From the NCBI RefSeq assembly GCF_031581025.1, contig NZ_JAVLCA010000008.1: a stretch of 64,000 nt of DNA; one strand, 5' to 3'. Positions within the stretch are counted from its first letter, which is position 1, and every line of letters begins with the position of its first letter. The notes beneath the pieces are model-generated. The model was not told the DNA's origin. It saw only the letters and a list, made by a program, of their open reading frames with translations, and ran no database searches. A program made the translations under genes and the position numbers. This DNA is from Salibaculum sp031581025. GTDB taxonomy: Bacteria > Pseudomonadota > Alphaproteobacteria > Rhodobacterales > Rhodobacteraceae. Shown piece after piece: positions 52,635 to 61,322 of this stretch.

Positions 52635-53978
52635 ATGGCACTGACGACGGGACAGAAGGCGGGCTGGGGGCTGGCGGACCTCGGCGTGGTGGTCTTCGTG
52701 GTGGTCAAGCAGTTGCTGGTGCTGGCCTTCCTGACCTCTTACCTGGGCGTGCCCGCCGCGATCGCAGGTGCGGCCACGACGGGCGTTCTGGTCTTCGACA
52801 TGATCACCGACCCGGTGATCGGCTATCTGTCGGACCGCACCGACAGCCGCTACGGACGGCGCGCGCCCTGGATGGTGATCGGGGCGATGGTCATGGTGGT
52901 GGGGATGGTGGGTTTGTTCGCGGTTCCCCGCGGGATGGATGGTGTGGCGGCGCTGCCCTGGGTGCTAGGGTTTTTCTGCCTGGCCACGCTGGGGTTCACC
53001 ATGGTGGCGATCCCCTATGGGGCCCTTGCCGGCGAGATCACCGAGGATGGGCGCGACCGGTCGCAGATGATGGCCTGGCGCATGGGATTTGCCAGCCTCG
53101 GTCTCCTGCTGGGCGGGGCGCTGGTGCCCGCGCTGGCCGCCGAGGGCGGGCATGCGCGCGCGGCCCTCGTGGTTGCGCCGCTGATCCTGGGCGCGATCTG
53201 GTTTTCTGTCTGGTCGATCCGGACGGCGCCGCGCCATCCGGCGCCGGTCGTCATCACGCCGTGGCAGATGCTGGCGCAGGTGCTGGGCAATGCCCCCTTC
53301 ATGGTTCTGGCCGCGCTTTACGGCGTGATGACGCTGGCTGTGGCGCTGATCACGGCCGGGCTGCCCTTCGCCGCGCTCTATCTGATCAGTGATACCGGCG
53401 ACACGCCGCTGTCGGGGGCGGCGCAGGCGCTGACGGTGCTGTCGCTGCTGTTCGCGGCCTTCACGCTGGGCGCGATCCTGAGCCAGGCGGGCTGGGTGCT
53501 TGCTTCGGCGCGGCTGGGCAAGCTGGGGGCGCTGGTGCTGGGGCTGTGCCTTTACGTGGCCTTGCTGGTGGGGCTTTACGCGGCGCTTCCGGCGGTCAAT
53601 GTCACGGTGATTGCCGGTCTCTTCGTGCTGGCGGGGATGACCAATGGCGCATATCAGCAGATCCCCTGGGCCATGTACCCCGACCTGATGGATGCCACGC
53701 GCGCCCGCACCGGGCTGGCGATCGAAGGGGGGTTCTCGGCAATCTGGCTCTTCGGCCAGAAGCTGGCCAATGCGCTGGCGCCCGGGGCGCTGGGGCTGAT
53801 CCTGGGCGCCTTCGGCTGGCGCGAGACGACCCAGGGACGCATTGCACAGGAGGCCGCCGCGTTGGAGGCGCTGCATGTCTCGGTGACGCTGATCCCGGCG
53901 GGCATCCTGGCGCTGGCGGTGCTGGGGCTCTGGGGGGTCTACCGGCCGCTGGCCGCGCGGGCGTCGGCCCGCGCTTGA
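52635..53978 (+). CDS. MFS transporter, GPH (glycoside-pentoside-hexuronide) cation symporter type
   Basis: 447 residues from the ATG at 52635, chosen because GGGGAG lies 6 bases upstream; an ATG at 52629 is in frame too. About twelve membrane spans. The cytoplasmic loop 2-3 carries the GPH motif DPVIGYLSDRTDSRYGRRAPW (read in two parts: DPVIGYLSDR, then DSRYGRRAPW). The family takes up sugars or related glycosides with Na+ or H+. The substrate here is unknown, and no sugar-cleaving gene is adjacent. Confidence 0.87.
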   Translation: MALTTGQKAGWGLADLGVVVFVVVKQLLVLAFLTSYLGVPAAIAGAATTGVLVFDMITDPVIGYLSDRTDSRYGRRAPWMVIGAMVMVVGMVGLFAVPRGMDGVAALPWVLGFFCLATLGFTMVAIPYGALAGEITEDGRDRSQMMAWRMGFASLGLLLGGALVPALAAEGGHARAALVVAPLILGAIWFSVWSIRTAPRHPAPVVITPWQMLAQVLGNAPFMVLAALYGVMTLAVALITAGLPFAALYLISDTGDTPLSGAAQALTVLSLLFAAFTLGAILSQAGWVLASARLGKLGALVLGLCLYVALLVGLYAALPAVNVTVIAGLFVLAGMTNGAYQQIPWAMYPDLMDATRARTGLAIEGGFSAIWLFGQKLANALAPGALGLILGAFGWRETTQGRIAQEAAALEALHVSVTLIPAGILALAVLGLWGVYRPLAARASARA

Positions 53979-54097
53979 CCGCCGAGGCGAGCTGGCCCAC
54001 CCTCGGGGGCGTTGCTTTCATGGGCGGGTTTGACGGGACGGCATGCCAGGGCCAGGCCTGCCGCCCGACCCTGTGCGTGCCATCGCCGCCCCGCGCG

Positions 54098-55372
54098 TCA
54101 CTCCACCGCGGCGATGCGCGGGGCCTTGCCGTCGCGGGGGCCGCCTGAATTGGCGTCGATGAAGTCCAGCACCAGCGGGCGGATGTTGCCGCGCCAGCTC
54201 TTGCCGGCGAAGATGCCGTAATGGCCCGCGCCGGGCTCAAGGTGGCTGGCTTTCTTTTCCGCGGGCAAGCCGGTCAGCAGGTCGAGCGCGGCCAGGCACT
54301 GGCCGGGGGCCGAGATGTCGTCGTCCTCGCCCTCGACGATCTTGACGGCCACGTCGGTGATCTTGCCGAGATCGACGCGGTGGCCGTCGACGGTAAAGAC
54401 ATTGCGCGCAATCTCGCGCCCCTTGAAGACGCGCTCGACCGTCGAGAGGTAGAACTCCGCGGTCATGTCCATGACCGAAAGGTATTCGTCGTAGAAGACG
54501 TTGTGCTTGTCGTGGTCGCTGGCCTCGCCCTTCGCGGCCTTGACGATCTGGTTGGTGAAGGCGTTGTTGTGGGTTTCGGCATTCATCGAGATGAACGAGG
54601 CCAGCTGCAGCAGCCCCGGGTAGACCTTGCGCCCGACCCCGGCGTACTTGAAACCGACGCGCTGGATCATTGACTGTTCCAGCTGGCCCATGGTGACGGT
54701 CCGGCCGAAATCCGTGACTTCGGTCGGGTTGGCATCGGGGTCGACCGGACCGCCGATCAGTGTCAGTGACCGCGGCTGCGCCTCGGGGTGCAGTTCGGCA
54801 AGATAGGCGGTGGCCGCCAACGTCAGTGGCACCGGCTGGCACACGGCGATGACATGGATCTCCGGGCCCAGCTCGCGCATGAAGTCCATGACGTGCAGGG
54901 TGTAATCCTCGACGTCGAACTTGCCGGCCGAGACAGGGATGTCGCGGGCATTGTGCCAATCGGTGACGTAGACCTCGCAGTCGGGCAACAGGGAGATCAC
55001 CGTCTTGCGCAGCAGCGTCGCGTAGTGCCCCGACATGGGCGCGACGAGCAGCACCTTGCGTGCGCGTTCATGCCGGCCGAGGCAGCGGAAGTGGACGAGG
55101 TCGCCGAAGGGCCGTTCCAGAACCTTGCGGATCGAGACAACGTGGTCCTTGCCATCCTCGCAGGGCACCGACGGAATGCCCCAGTCGGGCCGGGCGGCCA
55201 TGCGCGCAAAGCTGCGTTCCGTGACCTCGCCCCAGGCCTTGAGCATGGCCATGCCCGGATTGGGCCACATCGCGACGGCCGGGGAGGAGGCCATGGCCCG
55301 TGCGGTCGCGCCCAGCCACTCGTTCGTGTTCCGGGCGGTCTCCATCATGTCGTAGGTCATCATGTACTTCAC
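54098..55372 (-). CDS. phaZ: intracellular polyhydroxyalkanoate depolymerase
   Basis: 424 residues from GTG at 55370-55372, which follows AGGAG at good spacing and gives the family N-terminus KYMMTYDMMETARNTN. The nucleophile is Cys178 in AVCQPVP, as in type I intracellular depolymerases, within an alpha/beta fold. The C-terminal region carries the active-site Asp/His (GEDDDISAPGQ and PGAGHYG). It releases 3-hydroxybutyrate from storage granules in the cytoplasm. It is divergent from phaC, with 122 bases between and a TGC-rich site. Confidence 0.92.
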   Translation of the reverse strand: MKYMMTYDMMETARNTNEWLGATARAMASSPAVAMWPNPGMAMLKAWGEVTERSFARMAARPDWGIPSVPCEDGKDHVVSIRKVLERPFGDLVHFRCLGRHERARKVLLVAPMSGHYATLLRKTVISLLPDCEVYVTDWHNARDIPVSAGKFDVEDYTLHVMDFMRELGPEIHVIAVCQPVPLTLAATAYLAELHPEAQPRSLTLIGGPVDPDANPTEVTDFGRTVTMGQLEQSMIQRVGFKYAGVGRKVYPGLLQLASFISMNAETHNNAFTNQIVKAAKGEASDHDKHNVFYDEYLSVMDMTAEFYLSTVERVFKGREIARNVFTVDGHRVDLGKITDVAVKIVEGEDDDISAPGQCLAALDLLTGLPAEKKASHLEPGAGHYGIFAGKSWRGNIRPLVLDFIDANSGGPRDGKAPRIAAVE

Positions 55373-55460
55373 GGGCGTCTCCTGCTTGCGCGTGGCCGGT
55401 CGAACATGTCGACCATCCGTGCTATGGGTTGCATTGACCACTGGCTGTGCCGGTGGCAGA

Positions 55461-55474
55461 TGCTGCAACTGCAA
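55461..55474. promoter_or_regulatory. TGC-rich PhaR-like half-site pair upstream of phaC
   Basis: TGCTGCAACTGCAA contains overlapping CTGC and TGCA units but not the exact CTGC-N3-GCAG spacing of the sites before phaP. It lies 20 bases upstream of the phaC start and about 90 upstream of phaZ. PhaR of Rhodobacter and Paracoccus binds such TGC-rich DNA. A TTGACC at 55434-55439 could be a -35 for phaC. Confidence 0.3.
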
Positions 55475-55494
55475 AATACCGCGGGAGGGCCCAT

Positions 55495-57309
55495 ATGACA
55501 ACTGACGAATCCGGTGAGGGTGGAGCGCAGGACGCGGCGGCACTGTCGCGGCTGGAAGAGAACATGTCGCGGATCGAGGAGTTGACCCAGCGCCTGGTCA
55601 ATGTCCTGTCGCACAAGCGGCACGTTCCCGAGGACCTCCAGGCCCCGAGCCAGGCGCTCTATGCCAAGGCCGCCACGGCCTACTGGGCCGAGATGATGAA
55701 CAACCCCGCCAAGCTGATCGAGCAGCAGGTTGGCTACTGGGGCAAGACCTTGCAGCACTACGTCGAGGCGCAGCAGGCGCTGGCCAGCGGGCAGATCAAG
55801 GCCCCCGAGGATCATACCCCGGATGACAAACGGTTCCGTAACCCACTGTGGGACACGCACCCGTATTTTAACTTCGTCAAGCAGCAGTACATGCTCAACG
55901 CCGAGGCGGTCTCCAACGCGGTCGAGACCATTGAGGGGCTGGATGCGCAGGAACAGAAGCGGCTGCGCTATTTCAGCCAGCAGATCGTGGACCTGATGGC
56001 GCCGACGAATTTCCTGGCCACCAATCCCGATGCGCTGGAACGCGCGGTCGAGACCGAGGGCGAGAGCCTCGTGACCGGGCTGGAGAACCTCGTTCACGAC
56101 CTGGAGGCCAACGACGGCGAGCTGATCGTGAACCTGGCCGACCGCGCGGCCTTCAAGGTGGGCGAGAACCTCGGGACCACCCCGGGCGAGGTGGTGTTCC
56201 GCAACCACATGTTCGAACTGATTCAATATGCGCCCAGGACCGAGCAGGTGCACACCACGCCGCTGGTGATCTTTCCGCCGTGGATCAACAAGTTCTACAT
56301 CCTCGACCTCAAGGAGCGGAACAGCCTCATCAAGTGGATCGTCGATCAGGGCTACACGCTTTTCGTGGTCAGCTGGGTCAACCCGGATGCCACCTACCGC
56401 GAGGTGGGCATGGCCGACTACATCCAGGACGGCTATGTCACCGCGCTGGAGACCGTGCGCGAGATCTGCGGGGTCAAGAAGGTCAATGTCGTCGGCTACT
56501 GCATCGCGGGCACGACGCTGGCCCTGACACTGTCGATTCTGCGCGATCGCGGCCTTGATTATGTCAAGTCCGCCACCTTCCTGACCACGCTGACCGATTT
56601 TTCCGACCAAGGCGAGGTGGGTGTCTTTCTCGACGACGATTTCGTCGACGGGATCGAGGCCGAAGTCAACGCGGCCGGCTACCTCGACAGTTTCTACATG
56701 TCGCGGACCTTTTCCTTCCTGCGCTCGAACGATCTGATCTACCAGCCGGCGATCCGGTCTTACATGCTGGGCGAAAGCCCGCCCGCCTTCGATCTGCTCT
56801 ACTGGAACGGCGACGGCACCAACCTGCCCGCGAAAATGGCCGTGGAATACCTGCGCGGGCTGTGCCAGCGTGACGAATTCGCCAGCGGCGGCTTCGAGGT
56901 GGCCGGCCACGTGGCGCGGATCGAGAACGTGGAGGTGCCGCTCTGCGCCATCGCCTGCGAGACGGATCATATCGCGGCCTGGAAAAGCTCTTACCGGGGC
57001 ATCCGCGGGATGGGGTCCGAGGACAAGACCTTCATTCTCGCCGGGTCGGGCCATATCGCCGGGGTTGTCAATCCGCCCGCCAAGAACAAGTACGGCTACT
57101 GGACCAATGACGACCTGACCCTCGCACCCGAGGAGTGGCAGGCCGGGGCCGAAAAGCACGAGGGCAGCTGGTGGCCGCATTGGGAAAAGTGGCTGCGCAA
57201 GCGCTCGGGCAAGAAGACCGCGGCGCGCGCGCCCGGGTCAGAGGCTTACCCGCCGATCGCGCCGGCCCCGGGTACCTATGTCGTGGCCGATAAGCCCGGG
57301 ATCGGCTGA
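55495..57309 (+). CDS. phaC: class I polyhydroxyalkanoate synthase
   Basis: 604 residues from the ATG at 55495 with GGGAGGG upstream. The catalytic triad is C336 (VGYCIAGTT, lipase-like box with Ala in place of Gly after Ile), D491 (CETDHIA) and H520 (GSGHIAG). The N-terminal domain (1-about 230) includes FNFVKQQYMLNAEAV as in class I enzymes. It polymerises 3-hydroxyacyl-CoA, mainly 3-hydroxybutyryl-CoA, on granules. It is first in the phaC-phaP-phaR set; phaP has its own promoter. Confidence 0.94.
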   Translation: MTTDESGEGGAQDAAALSRLEENMSRIEELTQRLVNVLSHKRHVPEDLQAPSQALYAKAATAYWAEMMNNPAKLIEQQVGYWGKTLQHYVEAQQALASGQIKAPEDHTPDDKRFRNPLWDTHPYFNFVKQQYMLNAEAVSNAVETIEGLDAQEQKRLRYFSQQIVDLMAPTNFLATNPDALERAVETEGESLVTGLENLVHDLEANDGELIVNLADRAAFKVGENLGTTPGEVVFRNHMFELIQYAPRTEQVHTTPLVIFPPWINKFYILDLKERNSLIKWIVDQGYTLFVVSWVNPDATYREVGMADYIQDGYVTALETVREICGVKKVNVVGYCIAGTTLALTLSILRDRGLDYVKSATFLTTLTDFSDQGEVGVFLDDDFVDGIEAEVNAAGYLDSFYMSRTFSFLRSNDLIYQPAIRSYMLGESPPAFDLLYWNGDGTNLPAKMAVEYLRGLCQRDEFASGGFEVAGHVARIENVEVPLCAIACETDHIAAWKSSYRGIRGMGSEDKTFILAGSGHIAGVVNPPAKNKYGYWTNDDLTLAPEEWQAGAEKHEGSWWPHWEKWLRKRSGKKTAARAPGSEAYPPIAPAPGTYVVADKPGIG

Positions 57310-57398
57310 CCAGCCTGGAAAGCCGCCGGATCGTTCAGGAATGTTACAGGCTTTTCATTTGAATTCCGGGAGGTTGTTTCGAATTCGTGAGGATCATG

Positions 57399-57446
57399 CT
57401 GCGCTGCAGAAAAAGTCTTGAAATGCTGCGGTGCAGCATCTATCTT
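57399..57446 (+). promoter_or_regulatory. phaP promoter with two PhaR operators
   Basis: -35 TTGAAA at 57418-57423, a 17-base spacer (57424-57440) and -10 TATCTT at 57441-57446. A palindrome, ATGCTGC-GGT-GCAGCAT at 57423-57439, fills the spacer exactly and contains CTGC-N3-GCAG (57426-57436). A second CTGC-GCT-GCAG lies at 57399-57409, 27 bp upstream centre to centre. PhaR of Rhodobacter sphaeroides is reported to bind CTGC-N3-GCAG. Bound repressor would block RNA polymerase at this promoter. Confidence 0.7.
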
Positions 57447-57502
57447 TCCTGTAGACGCCGAAACGGGATTACCCCGTAACACTGACCAAGAGGACCAGTT
57501 CA

Positions 57503-57946
57503 ATGACTGCCAAGACACAAGATTTCACCACCGTCATGAAAGACATGATGGGCGCATTTCCCGTCGACACCAAGGCGATGGAAGGTGCTTTCAAGACCCA
57601 GACCTCGCTGACCGAGAAGCTGTCGGCCGTGTCCATCGACGCCGCCCAGAAATCGACCGAGCTGAGCGCCAAGTGGACCCAGGATACCCTGGCCAAGATG
57701 ACCGAGATGGCCAAGTCCAAGGACGAGCCGGCCGACTACGCCAAGGCGATGACCGATTTCGCCTCCGCTTCCTCGGAAGCTGCTGCCGAGCACATGGCTG
57801 CCTTCGCCGAGATCGCCAAGAAGGTCCAGACCGAGACCATGGAACTGATGATGGCCGCCGGCAAGGACATGTCCGAGGACATGAATGCCGCCGCCAAGAA
57901 GGCCACCCAGGACGTGTCCGCCGCAGCCAAGAAGGCCGCGAAGTAA
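57503..57946 (+). CDS. phaP: phasin
   Basis: 147 residues, alpha-helical and rich in Ala, Lys, Glu and Met, without cysteine. It begins MTAKTQDFTTVMKDMMGAFP and has the phasin domain of about 90 residues with amphipathic helices (SIDAAQKSTELSAKWTQDTL). The C-terminal tail is an AAKKA-rich helix. It coats PHA granules and controls their number and size. The own promoter with two PhaR sites and the terminator downstream suggest strong, repressor-controlled expression. Confidence 0.92.
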   Translation: MTAKTQDFTTVMKDMMGAFPVDTKAMEGAFKTQTSLTEKLSAVSIDAAQKSTELSAKWTQDTLAKMTEMAKSKDEPADYAKAMTDFASASSEAAAEHMAAFAEIAKKVQTETMELMMAAGKDMSEDMNAAAKKATQDVSAAAKKAAK

Positions 57947-58001
57947 GCAATACCGAGAACGCCCGGCCCTCCTTCTCCTCCCTGGGGGCCGACGTCACGC
58001 G

Positions 58002-58036
58002 GGGCGGGTTGCGCAAGCAGCCCGCCCTTGCTTTTT
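58002..58036 (+). terminator. phaP terminator
   Basis: GGGCGGGTTG (58002-58011) pairs with CAGCCCGCCC (58018-58027) with one G:U pair and loop CGCAAG, followed by TTGCTTTTT. It ends the phaP transcript and overlaps the start of the phaR control region. Confidence 0.65.
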
Positions 58037-58070
58037 GCTGCAAAGGCATTCACGCTTCTCTGCACCGCAA
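58034..58070 (+). promoter_or_regulatory. PhaR-like sites upstream of phaR
   Basis: TTTGC-T-GCAAA at 58034-58044 is a perfect palindrome, and CTGC-ACC-GCAA at 58060-58070 matches seven of eight bases of the CTGC-N3-GCAG pattern. They lie 24-60 bases before the phaR start, so phaR is probably autoregulated. Confidence 0.45.
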
Positions 58071-58093
58071 AACGGTCCTGAGGAGGGAATACC

Positions 58094-58657
58094 TTGGCCG
58101 AGACGTCCCAGCCGCTTCTGATCAAGCGCTATGCCAGCCGCCGCCTGTACAACACCGAGACCAGCGATTACGTCACGCTGGAGGATATCGCCTCTTTCAT
58201 CCGCGACGGGCGCGAGGTGCAGATCGTTGACCTGAAGTCGGGAGACGACCTGACCCGACAGTATCTGCTTCAGATCATCGCCGAACACGAAAGCCGCGGC
58301 GAAAGCGTGCTGCCCGTGGATGTGCTGACCGACCTCGTGCGCTCCTATACCAGCCAGTCCATGTCCGTGGTACCGCAGTTCCTGGCCCAGTCCTTCGAGA
58401 TGCTGCGCGAGAGCCAGTCCAAGATGATGGAGAACATGGGGCCCATGGGCGCGCTGACGCAGATGCCCGGGGTTGAGGCCATGCAGGCCCAGCAGGAGGC
58501 CTTTCTCAAGGCCATGACCGGCGGGGTCATGAGCGGTGCCGCATTCTCGCAGCCCACGAGCTCTGAGCGCAAGGGCGAGGCCGACCACGAAGATCTCGAC
58601 GAGATCAAGGCCGAGCTTGCCAAGCTTCAGGAGAAACTGGCGAAAATGTCGAAATGA
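58094..58657 (+). CDS. phaR: PHA synthesis repressor
   Basis: 187 residues starting with TTG at 58094, six bases after AGGAGGG. The N-terminal DNA-binding domain (QPLLIKRYASRRLYNT at about 6-21, then YVTLEDIASFIRDG) and the PHB accumulation regulatory domain (GDDLTRQYLLQIIAEHE) are diagnostic. The C-terminus is a helical, Lys/Glu-rich segment. PhaR represses phaP and itself and is released by binding to PHA granules. The CTGC-N3-GCAG sites before phaP and phaR are its probable targets. Confidence 0.93.
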   Translation: MAETSQPLLIKRYASRRLYNTETSDYVTLEDIASFIRDGREVQIVDLKSGDDLTRQYLLQIIAEHESRGESVLPVDVLTDLVRSYTSQSMSVVPQFLAQSFEMLRESQSKMMENMGPMGALTQMPGVEAMQAQQEAFLKAMTGGVMSGAAFSQPTSSERKGEADHEDLDEIKAELAKLQEKLAKMSK

Positions 58658-59018
58658 CACTGGCTGCCAGGCGAACGGTGTTTCGCAAGACCCCGAGCGA
58701 TCCGCGATCCAGCGGTTGAGACGTTGGTCACTCCGCCCGACCGGGTGGTTCGCGCGGCGACTCCCTGATTTTCAACCAGTCCCCGTTGCGTGGCTGCCCT
58801 GTGGGGCCGGGAAACGGCCGCAGATGCTGCATTGGGCAAGCCTCGAGCGACCTTGTGAACAAAACGTTGCCACGTGTTGCCGCGCTCGAACCTTGTTGCC
58901 GGACCTCAGGCGGGCGGTGCCCCCTCCAGGCCCCCATGGTAACTTGGCGCTGTGGCTGGCACCGGGGCTTTCAATTGCCCCTGTCGCCGGGATATCCTGA
59001 GCGGCGAAAGGGGCGGAC
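58658..59018. other. 361-base intergenic region with no recognised feature
   Basis: Between phaR and the LysR-type gene I see no gene, RNA or strong hairpin. Frames on both strands are short or antisense shadows. TTGTTGCC and GTTGCC words recur around 58860-58900 without clear symmetry. The LysR gene promoter should lie in the last third. Confidence 0.4.
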
Positions 59019-59984
59019 ATGGCGGCAGCATCGGGACGGATCACGCTCTGGGGGATCGAGGTCTTCGTGGCCACGGCCGAGGAACAGTCGATCTCGGCCG
59101 CGGCGCGCCGGCTGAGCAGTTCCGCCGCGACCGTGTCGCAGCAACTGACCAACCTCGAGGCGGCGATCGGTACGACGCTGCTGAACCGCAACGCGCGCCC
59201 CGTCATCCCGACGCCTGCGGGCGAGATGTTCCTGCGCCGGGCCAATGCCATCCTGGGCGAAGCGGAGCAGGCCCGCGCCGAACTGGCCATGGCCGACCAC
59301 AGCCGCCTCACACGGTTGCGGCTGGGCATGATCGAGGATTTCGACGCCGACGTGACGCCGCGGTTGCTGTCCGACATGGGCGCGGATTTGAGGGACTGCC
59401 GGTTCCTGCTGGAAACCGGGGCCTCGCATCGGCTGTTCGACCTTTTGCAGGCCCGCGCGCTGGACGTGGTGGTGGCCAGCGACATCGGCACGGTGGCCGA
59501 CGGCATGGAGGTGCATCCGCTGTTCGAGGAACCCTTCGTGATCGTGGCGCCGAAGGATGCGCTGGGGCCCGGCGACATGCTGCGCCAGCTGCGCCGGCTG
59601 CCCATTGTGCAATACACCACGCGCCATCACATGGGCCAACTGATCGCCGGCCACCTCGTGCGGCAGAACCTGACGTTGACACATCGCTTCGAGCTGGACA
59701 GCTATCACGCTGTTCTGGCCATGGTGGCTGCCGGGGCGGGCTGGACGATCCTGACGCCGCTGGGCTGGTCCCATGCCGCGCGATTCCGCGACGCGGTCGA
59801 CCTGCACCCGCTGCCCTTCGATCCGCTCAGCCGCCGGATTTCCCTGGTGGCCCGGCGCGACGTTCTGGGAAAGATGCCCGCCGACATGGCGGCACGCCTG
59901 CGCGCGCTGCTGGCCGAGATGATCGTGGACCCTGCCACGCGCAAGCTGCCCTGGCTGGAAGGGCAGTTGCGCGTTCTGGTCTAG
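59019..59984 (+). CDS. LysR-family transcriptional regulator
   Basis: 321 residues. The winged helix-turn-helix (SISAAARRLSSSAATVSQQLTNLE at about 24-47) is followed by the LysR effector domain. Its stop lies 2 bases from the convergent DegT-family gene, so it does not share a divergent promoter with it; its target is not evident. A GGCGAAAGGGGCGG stretch precedes the ATG. The puuB-puuA pair upstream on the other strand is one possible target. Confidence 0.83.
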   Translation: MAAASGRITLWGIEVFVATAEEQSISAAARRLSSSAATVSQQLTNLEAAIGTTLLNRNARPVIPTPAGEMFLRRANAILGEAEQARAELAMADHSRLTRLRLGMIEDFDADVTPRLLSDMGADLRDCRFLLETGASHRLFDLLQARALDVVVASDIGTVADGMEVHPLFEEPFVIVAPKDALGPGDMLRQLRRLPIVQYTTRHHMGQLIAGHLVRQNLTLTHRFELDSYHAVLAMVAAGAGWTILTPLGWSHAARFRDAVDLHPLPFDPLSRRISLVARRDVLGKMPADMAARLRALLAEMIVDPATRKLPWLEGQLRVLV

Positions 59985-59986
59985 CC

Positions 59987-61195
59987 TTACTCGGCGGCAA
60001 CCGCGGCGCCGGACGCGGCCATGGCCTCGTCTGCGGCGGCGACCAGTTCCCCGGCCACGATGCTGCAGTCCTCCAGCGTCAGACGGGCGGGCAGGCGCAC
60101 GTCGCAGGCTGTCATCAGCATGGCGCGGGTCTGCGGCAGATCCCAGTCGCGGCCCAGGAACTGCCAGTTCCAGAAGGCGCGGGCGTTGTCCGTGCTGCGC
60201 CCGAAGATCTGTACCTTGACCCCGCGCGCGGCGGCGGCAGCGGAAAAGGCGCTGATCTGGTCCTCGGACATGCCGGTCAGGTTGAACTGGATCGAATCCG
60301 GCGCGCGCTCTTCCGGGGCGAGGCTCTGAGGCACGGTCAGCCAGGGGCTGGCGTTGAGCAGGTCGGCGACGTGGTCATGGTTGCGGCGTCCGTCGCGGAC
60401 CCGCCGGGCCAGTTCGGGCAGTTGCGGGCGGATGATCGCCGCCGAGAGATTCGACAGGCGCAGGTTGTAGAGCGGCAGCTTGTTCTGCCAGGCTGTCATC
60501 GCCGCGGCGGGGACGTCGTGCTTTGTCCAGGCGTGTTCATAGGCGCCCGACATGATCACCGCCCGGGCCACCAGATCGGCATCGTCGGTCACCAGGATGC
60601 CGCCTTCGCCCGCGTTGACCAGTTTGTAGGACTGGAACGAAAAGCAGCCCATCTTGCCGATGGTGCCGATGTTGCGCCCGTGCCAGGTGGTGCCCAGGGA
60701 ATGGGCCGCATCCTCGATCACTGGCACGCCGGCGGCGTCGCACAGCGCCATGATCGCGTCCATGTCGCTGGTATGCCCGCGCATGTGGCTTATGATGACG
60801 GCTTCTGCCTGGGGCAGCTTGGCTTCGAAATCGGCCATGTCGATGCGGTAATCCGCACCGCATTCCACCAGCACCGGCGTGCAGTCGGCATGCACGATGG
60901 ACGAGGGCACGGCGGCGAATGTGAAGGCCGGGATCAGCACCTTGGCGTCGCGCGGCAGGTCCAGCGCCTTGAGCGACAGAAAGAGCGCCGCCGAACAGGA
61001 CGACACCGCCAGCGCGTATTTCGTGCCCAGAAGCGCCGCGAATTCCTGCTCCAGCAGGGACACCGGCGCGTTCTCGGACGCGGTATAGCGGAACAGGTCG
61101 CCCGTGCTCAGCAGTCGGGTGACCTCTTCCATGGCCGCCGCGGGGATGGGCTCGGCGTCGTAGACATTGGGGATCTGGGGGCGGGTCTCGGGCAT
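59987..61195 (-). CDS. DegT/DnrJ/EryC1/StrS-family aminotransferase
   Basis: 402 residues. PLP-dependent fold type I sugar-aminotransferase family: PLP Lys in FQSYKLVNAGEGG, phosphate pocket SSCSAALFLSLKAL, and the Asp of VIEDAAHSLG. Family members aminate keto-sugars for surface polysaccharides or antibiotics, but lone homologues beside amine-catabolism genes also occur. No sugar-nucleotide genes are nearby. It lies 127 bases downstream of puuB; the gap is T-rich on the plus strand and may hold its own promoter. Confidence 0.84.
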   Translation of the reverse strand: MPETRPQIPNVYDAEPIPAAAMEEVTRLLSTGDLFRYTASENAPVSLLEQEFAALLGTKYALAVSSCSAALFLSLKALDLPRDAKVLIPAFTFAAVPSSIVHADCTPVLVECGADYRIDMADFEAKLPQAEAVIISHMRGHTSDMDAIMALCDAAGVPVIEDAAHSLGTTWHGRNIGTIGKMGCFSFQSYKLVNAGEGGILVTDDADLVARAVIMSGAYEHAWTKHDVPAAAMTAWQNKLPLYNLRLSNLSAAIIRPQLPELARRVRDGRRNHDHVADLLNASPWLTVPQSLAPEERAPDSIQFNLTGMSEDQISAFSAAAAARGVKVQIFGRSTDNARAFWNWQFLGRDWDLPQTRAMLMTACDVRLPARLTLEDCSIVAGELVAAADEAMAASGAAVAAE

Positions 61196-61322
61196 GACGG
61201 GATCTCTTTTCGGAAAAGTCGAAACTTTGTTTCTATTCTTCTTAACACACCCCGAATGTCAATTCCATGACAAATGCCGCGCCGACGGCAGGAAGCTGCC
61301 GCAGGTGGCCTGCCGCGGGAGT

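Noticed and set aside
55369..57180. 603-codon minus-strand frame opposite phaC
   Set aside because: Antisense shadow with no family features; phaC has its complete catalytic triad.
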